From an uncultured Bacteroidales bacterium (lineage in GTDB: Bacteria > Bacteroidota > Bacteroidia > Bacteroidales > Bacteroidaceae), in contig CADCLN010000004.1 of assembly GCA_902802265.1 (NCBI GenBank), forward strand, positions 62,001 through 126,000: a DNA stretch of 64,000 bases, given 5' to 3'. The notes under the pieces were generated by a model. The model worked only from the letters and a program-made list of their open reading frames with translations. It made no database searches and had not been told where the DNA came from. The position numbers and the translations under genes are program-made. This document shows positions 60,368 through 64,000 of this stretch, in pieces (position 1 is the first letter of the stretch; every line of letters begins with the position of its first letter).

Positions 60368-61315
60368 TTAAAAGGTATAAGCAATGTTTGCCAGCAGCGA
60401 ATTGGCTGCGATGTGGTACTTTCCGTAGGCGATGCCCACTTTGAAACTCTTGATGCTCAGACCTGCGCCGATGCTGATGCCTGCCCAGTGAGACGAGTCG
60501 AGTACTTTCATCTCGTGGGCACGTCGGAAGTTGTAGCCCAGGGCAATCCACGTCTGGCCCGACGGGAAAAAGTCCACACCGATAATGCAGTGCTGAATGA
60601 AGTTGATGTTCTTCCAGTGGGTCAGGTCGTCGAAAGTAAGGCTGAAACGGATAGGGGCATTTGTCAGAGACTGCGACCAGCCTAAAGCCAAGTCGAAGGG
60701 CAGTTTCTCGCGGTCTTCGTGGAGGGCCTTGATTTGTCCGCCAAGGTTATGCCCCACCAGCGAGAGTGAGGTGCCGATTTCATCGTTATAGTAGTTCACG
60801 CCAAGGTCAACCGCCATGGCGAAAGCATTGTAATTGGCATACTTGGAGAACAGGAACTTGGCCGACACACCGCCGCTCCAGTAGTCGGAGAGCATATAGG
60901 CATAGCTGCCCTGCACATCGATGTCACTGGCTGAGAACGACCCTATCTCTGCCCCCGTCTGGTCTGTTTCCGTCATCTTTCCGTAGGTCAGCATCTGTGC
61001 ACCCACAGCCCATGTGCCACGGTCGCCCAGTTCGCGCACATAGCCGGCACTGAGTTTCTTGCTGCCGGCAATGAACGTCATGAAGTTGAAGTTCACCGTG
61101 TTGCTTGATACATTCGAGAGCAGTGCAGGGTTGTCGAACATCAGTGTGGCATCGTCCTCGCCGATACTGATGTTGTAGCTGCCCAGTGCCGCCGAGTGTG
61201 CCGACACAGGTATGTTCAGATATTCATAGCCCGTGGTGCCGCTTTGCGCCGCTGTGCAGATGGAGAAAAGCAGTGCCATCACAGCGGGCAATGCCATTCG
61301 TAGATAGGTCTTCAT
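60368..61315 (-). CDS. porQ: Type IX secretion system protein PorQ
   Basis: The 315-aa protein has a signal peptide ('[20 protein letters not shown]') and then '[20 protein letters not shown]' and '[20 protein letters not shown]', the PorQ hallmark. A string of outer-membrane beta-strands ends in the aromatic residue of 'LLANIAYTF', as expected for a BAM-inserted barrel (PorV/PorQ, FadL-like). PorQ works with PorZ and PorU at the outer-membrane attachment complex that processes T9SS cargo. The porQ-cmk neighbourhood is known in other Bacteroidetes. It lies 6 bp after meaB. Confidence 0.88.
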   Translation of the reverse strand: MKTYLRMALPAVMALLFSICTAAQSGTTGYEYLNIPVSAHSAALGSYNISIGEDDATLMFDNPALLSNVSSNTVNFNFMTFIAGSKKLSAGYVRELGDRGTWAVGAQMLTYGKMTETDQTGAEIGSFSASDIDVQGSYAYMLSDYWSGGVSAKFLFSKYANYNAFAMAVDLGVNYYNDEIGTSLSLVGHNLGGQIKALHEDREKLPFDLALGWSQSLTNAPIRFSLTFDDLTHWKNINFIQHCIIGVDFFPSGQTWIALGYNFRRAHEMKVLDSSHWAGISIGAGLSIKSFKVGIAYGKYHIAANSLLANIAYTF

Positions 61316-61321
61316 TCGCGT

Positions 61322-62422
61322 CTATTTCAATGTTGCATAATATTCGTCCAAAAGTCGCTTCGCCGCCACAAAGGAGGTAATCTTGCCGCCCAGCACGTCG
61401 CGCTCCATGTCGGCAATCTGCTCCTTCACCCGTGGGTTGAAGTAGAAGTTGTTGCGCAGGTGTTCGTTGATGCTCTCATACATCCAGTACTTCGACTGTT
61501 CGTTCCTTTTATATTGGAAGTAGCCGCTCTCCTTCGTTTGTTCGATGTGGTCAAACACCATCTTCAACACTTCGTCAATGCCCAGTTCGTAGAATCCGCT
61601 GTAACACAAAACCTGCGGCATGATGCCACTTTCTGGCATGGGGAAGAGGTGAAGCGCATTGCGGAAATGACTGGCAGCCAATTTCGCTTTCTCCACATTC
61701 TCTCCGTCAGCCTTGTTGATGACGATGCCGTCGGCTATCTCCATGATGCCGCGCTTGATGCCCTGCAGTTCGTCGCCTGTGCCTGCCAGCTGAATGAGCA
61801 GGAAGAAATCTACCATGGAATGGCACGCAGTTTCGCTCTGACCCACACCGACGGTCTCCACGAAGATGTTGTTGTATCCTGCTGCCTCGCAGAGGATGAT
61901 GGTCTCCCTCGTTTTCCGAGCCACACCTCCCAGGGAACCTGCCGTGGGCGAAGGCCGGATGAACGACTTGGGGTGTACTGCCAGCTTCTCCATGCGTGTC
62001 TTGTCGCCCAGGATGCTGCCTTTCGTCTTTTCCGACGAGGGGTCGATGGCAAGCACAGCCAGTTTCCCTCCGTAGTTCTGGAGCAAGTGCACACCGAATG
62101 CGTCAATGCTGGTACTCTTTCCGGCTCCTGGCACACCGCTGATGCCGATGCGCACAGAGTTGCCCGCGAAAGGCAGGCATTTCTCGATAACCTCCTGTGC
62201 CAGTGCCTGATGGTCGGGGTGTACACTTTCAATGAGTGTCACGGCCTGTCCCAACATCGATACGTCGCCTTTCAGTATGCCCTCCACATATTCGTCAGCC
62301 GTGAAGAGACGGTGACGCTTCTTCCGCATCTGGCTGAGGTAGGGGTTCACGATGCTGGGCTGTGCTACGCCTGCATTCACCTGCAGACCTGCATATTCGG
62401 TGCTGTTCTCTGGGTGTTCCAT
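61322..62422 (-). CDS. meaB: Methylmalonyl-CoA mutase-associated GTPase
   Basis: The start at 62422 gives 366 aa (an ATG at 62446 would overlap the previous gene by 11 nt). The G1 loop is 'RIGISGVPGAGKSTSIDAFG'; 'AVLAIDPSSEKTKGSILGDK', 'FIRPSPTAGSLGGVARKTRE', 'IFVETVGVGQSETACHSMVD' (G3 region) and 'DGIVINKADGEN' (NKAD, guanine recognition) follow. MeaB protects and reloads the adenosylcobalamin of methylmalonyl-CoA mutase, used in propionate formation. The mutase genes are not in the window. Confidence 0.96.
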   Translation of the reverse strand: MEHPENSTEYAGLQVNAGVAQPSIVNPYLSQMRKKRHRLFTADEYVEGILKGDVSMLGQAVTLIESVHPDHQALAQEVIEKCLPFAGNSVRIGISGVPGAGKSTSIDAFGVHLLQNYGGKLAVLAIDPSSEKTKGSILGDKTRMEKLAVHPKSFIRPSPTAGSLGGVARKTRETIILCEAAGYNNIFVETVGVGQSETACHSMVDFFLLIQLAGTGDELQGIKRGIMEIADGIVINKADGENVEKAKLAASHFRNALHLFPMPESGIMPQVLCYSGFYELGIDEVLKMVFDHIEQTKESGYFQYKRNEQSKYWMYESINEHLRNNFYFNPRVKEQIADMERDVLGGKITSFVAAKRLLDEYYATLK

Positions 62423-62435
62423 TTCGTTTCGCCTT

Positions 62436-63500
62436 TTATTTTTCAAACACTACGTTTACCACTTCCTTGCAATGCTGAGGGTCATTAGTGATGATGAGCA
62501 CACGAGGCTGTGCCTTGCTCATGCCCAGGTACTTCGCCTCCACCGTGATGTCCATCCTGATTTCCTCTCCTGGCTTCAGCTCACGCTTGGGCAGACTTAC
62601 CTGCACAGCTTGGTTGAAAGCCTGTATGTTGCTCAGTGTCAACGTGGCAGTTCCTTTGTTCTGGATAAATACCTTGCCTTTCAGCTTCGACTTCTTGCCC
62701 AACTTGCCCAAGTGCAGGTTGGTGGTTGAAATCTGAAAACGGGGCAGTTGCGCACGGTATTCAGCCTCGTGCATGTCGGGCAGCAGTACGGCCGAGACAG
62801 TCAGGTCGTTGTTCGTGCCCACACGGTCTCCGGTGTAGCGTGCCACATAAATCTGCGTCTGGTTCAGTCCCAGGCTGGGCATCAGGTCGCCGTGCAGGGT
62901 CAGCTCTATCTTTCCCTTGCGGCCTCGTGCCAACATCTCTGGGATGGCTTTGGCGGTGATGTATGGCGGCAGGTGCATCAGCTGCGGTTCATACACCTCT
63001 GTGCCGTCGTTCAGCACTTCAAGGTATGTCACCGTGCTGTCACCCTTGTGCACATCGGGAAACTCTATATTGTTCGTGCTGAGACAAATGTCGTCAATTC
63101 GGTAAGGAAACGCCTGTTCGATGGCCTCTTGTGCACCGTTGGTCACATGACCCTTCATGCGGATTCTCACAGGCTTTGCCCCCTGGTTGGTATAGACCTC
63201 GATGTAGCGGTCGAAGTGTCCCAGCATCATCGCATCGTAAGTAATCTTGATTTCCTCCGTCATTCCCTTGCTGACGGGAGCGGAAGGCCATTTCACATTC
63301 AGACAGCCGCATCCCGCATCCACTTCCTTGATTTGCAGCGGCTGGCGGCCGTCTTTATTCGTAAAACGGAACGTCGCTGTCACCGGCGACTTCCACAACA
63401 CCTTGCCCACATCCACTGTGTTCTGCTCAAACGAAATCTTCTGAGCCATAACCACTTGTGTGCTAAGCAAGAGTGCCATTAACGCTATATATCTGTTCAT
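62436..63500 (-). CDS. DUF1573 secreted protein
   Basis: The 354-aa protein has a signal peptide ('NRYIALMALLLSTQVVMAQ'). Two DUF1573 (ASPM/SPD-2/Hydin-like Ig) domains are recognisable: 'NTVDVGKVLWKSPVTATFRF' with 'VDAGCGCLNVKWPSAPV' near the N-terminus, and 'LHLGKLGKKSKLKGKVFIQN' with 'ELKPGEEIRMDITVEAKYLG' near the C-terminus. The family is common in Bacteroidetes and its role is unknown, probably binding in the periplasm or at the surface. It is the first gene of the operon, with a -7 element upstream. Confidence 0.87.
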   Translation of the reverse strand: MNRYIALMALLLSTQVVMAQKISFEQNTVDVGKVLWKSPVTATFRFTNKDGRQPLQIKEVDAGCGCLNVKWPSAPVSKGMTEEIKITYDAMMLGHFDRYIEVYTNQGAKPVRIRMKGHVTNGAQEAIEQAFPYRIDDICLSTNNIEFPDVHKGDSTVTYLEVLNDGTEVYEPQLMHLPPYITAKAIPEMLARGRKGKIELTLHGDLMPSLGLNQTQIYVARYTGDRVGTNNDLTVSAVLLPDMHEAEYRAQLPRFQISTTNLHLGKLGKKSKLKGKVFIQNKGTATLTLSNIQAFNQAVQVSLPKRELKPGEEIRMDITVEAKYLGMSKAQPRVLIITNDPQHCKEVVNVVFEK

Positions 63501-63561
63501 GCAAGTCTTTTATTCTTCAATCGTCAATATACTTATTAACGCATTTTTTCACGTTTTCAGT

Positions 63562-63570
63562 GCAAAGATA
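63562..63570 (-). promoter_or_regulatory. -7 element (TATCTTTGC) of the DUF1573-meaB-porQ-cmk-ispH operon
   Basis: An exact TAnnTTTGC match on the minus strand 61 bp before the DUF1573 start. Confidence 0.7.
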
Positions 63571-63759
63571 CAAAAGTTTTTCTTGTCTCTCACCGAAATT
63601 AAAGAATTTTCTCGAATTTTCGCAGCAATTATGCTTCTTGGGTGACACATCGGCAAAGAATCCCTATAATATATTATGTGTACTGCAATGTTCCCCACTG
63701 CCCACACCAAAACCGCCGACACTGAACAAAAAACCAGCCCAGACCCGAAATAATTCTAC

Positions 63760-63843
63760 AAATCGCACTTTGATTCTTATAAATCGCACTTTGATTCTTA
63801 CAAATCACGTCGTGATTCTTACAAATCACACTTTGATTTCAAC
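63760..63843. repeat. Four tandem 21-bp units with dyad symmetry
   Basis: Units begin at 63760, 63781, 63802 and 63823, type AAATCGCACTTTGATTCTTAC. In each, AATC and GATT are inverted; the third unit contains the near-palindrome AATCACGTCGTGATT. An open frame through this DNA (63473-64000) has no gene-like composition. The rest of 63571-64000 shows nothing that I can name. Confidence 0.8.
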
Positions 63844-64000
63844 AATTATCTCGACTCTCGGCAACTTTGTTCCCAACTCTCACCAAGAAAAAACCTTCTC
63901 TTTTTGCTTTTGTAATTCAGTGATTCCAATATCACACAACATGATTGTTGCGGGCAACCTGCAGTTCATCGTTAAAAAAAAGAGGATGTGCCTATTTTGA

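Noticed and set aside
63473-64000. Open frame of 175 codons at the right edge
   Set aside because: It starts inside the DUF1573 gene on the other strand, crosses that gene's promoter and a 21-bp repeat array, and its product is low-complexity Asn/Thr/Ile.
63960-64000. GAGGATGTGCC near the right edge as the left arm of a terminator or insertion-sequence end
   Set aside because: The possible second arm would lie beyond the window, so it cannot be judged.

Overview
The window comes from a Bacteroidales genome, most likely Prevotella-like. Four things support this. Many genes are preceded by the Bacteroidetes -7 promoter element TAnnTTTGC (or TTTGT) and lack Shine-Dalgarno sites. There is a SusD/RagB end with DUF4843 and PKD-like lipoproteins. 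There is a hybrid two-component regulator (HTCS) and a PorQ protein of the type IX secretion system. Secreted proteins end either in a short tail of the form NLSGQRV..KGIYIQNGKK or in a tandem dockerin-like tail. All identifications were made by reading the sequence; no database search was run. I found no rRNA, tRNA, CRISPR array or transposase gene.

Layout. 1-4.7 kb (+): the end of a SusD-like gene, a DUF4843 lipoprotein, a PKD-like lipoprotein, a thioredoxin-fold protein and a small secreted TPR-like protein. 4.9-6.1 kb (-): a secreted protein with one dockerin repeat. 6.2-9.9 kb (-): a tight operon of D-Ala-D-Ala dipeptidase-like protein, aminotransferase, SDR oxidoreductase and RNA methyltransferase. 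10.0-13.8 kb (-): a small W-rich ORF, then iorA, iorB and paaK, an aryl-pyruvate/aryl-acetate CoA module. 13.9-14.5 kb (-): a TRIC-type channel. 14.7-19.4 kb (+): lysS, gpsA and pgi, with a GxxExxY gene between ~50-bp inverted repeats set between gpsA and pgi. 19.4-23.9 kb: repeat-rich DNA around queF (-), a secreted MucBP-like protein and a 64-aa peptide gene. 23.9-30.8 kb (+): a glycosyltransferase/DUF4922 fusion, SpoIID/LytB protein, two MFS transporters, and a DUF4160/DUF2442 pair inserted between the transporters. 31-34.7 kb (-): a large dockerin-tailed surface protein and a SPOR lipoprotein. 34.9-44 kb (+): a YtxH/holin-like envelope operon, recR, a membrane protein, a glycosyltransferase, hisG-hisD-hisC-hisB, cdd and a glucosaminidase. 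44-56.2 kb: a carbohydrate locus with a GH5 enzyme, a double esterase, an HTCS regulator (-) and a 1122-aa surface protein. 56.3-58.8 kb (+): an acyl-ligase/ACP/acyltransferase fusion. 58.8-63.5 kb (-): a five-gene operon DUF1573, meaB, porQ, cmk, ispH.

How the parts relate. Three proteins (ending near 31.0, 46.0 and 56.2 kb) share a C-terminal pair of 'TVEDITNLID.YL' repeats 19 residues apart that lack the calcium loop of a normal dockerin; a fourth (near 4.9 kb) has one repeat with a calcium loop. Two others (21.1-23.2 and 46.1-48.4 kb) carry the short secretion-type tail, and porQ shows that the matching export machinery is likely present. The 44-56 kb locus looks like an HTCS-controlled polysaccharide-degradation locus without its own SusC/SusD.

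Repeats are the other theme. A GC-rich palindromic unit lies in the same reading frame in two unrelated genes. Arrays of 21-22 bp units with dyad symmetry occur at three sites. A ~25-bp element is scattered through four intergenic regions, and a ~580-bp two-sided composite repeat follows pgi.
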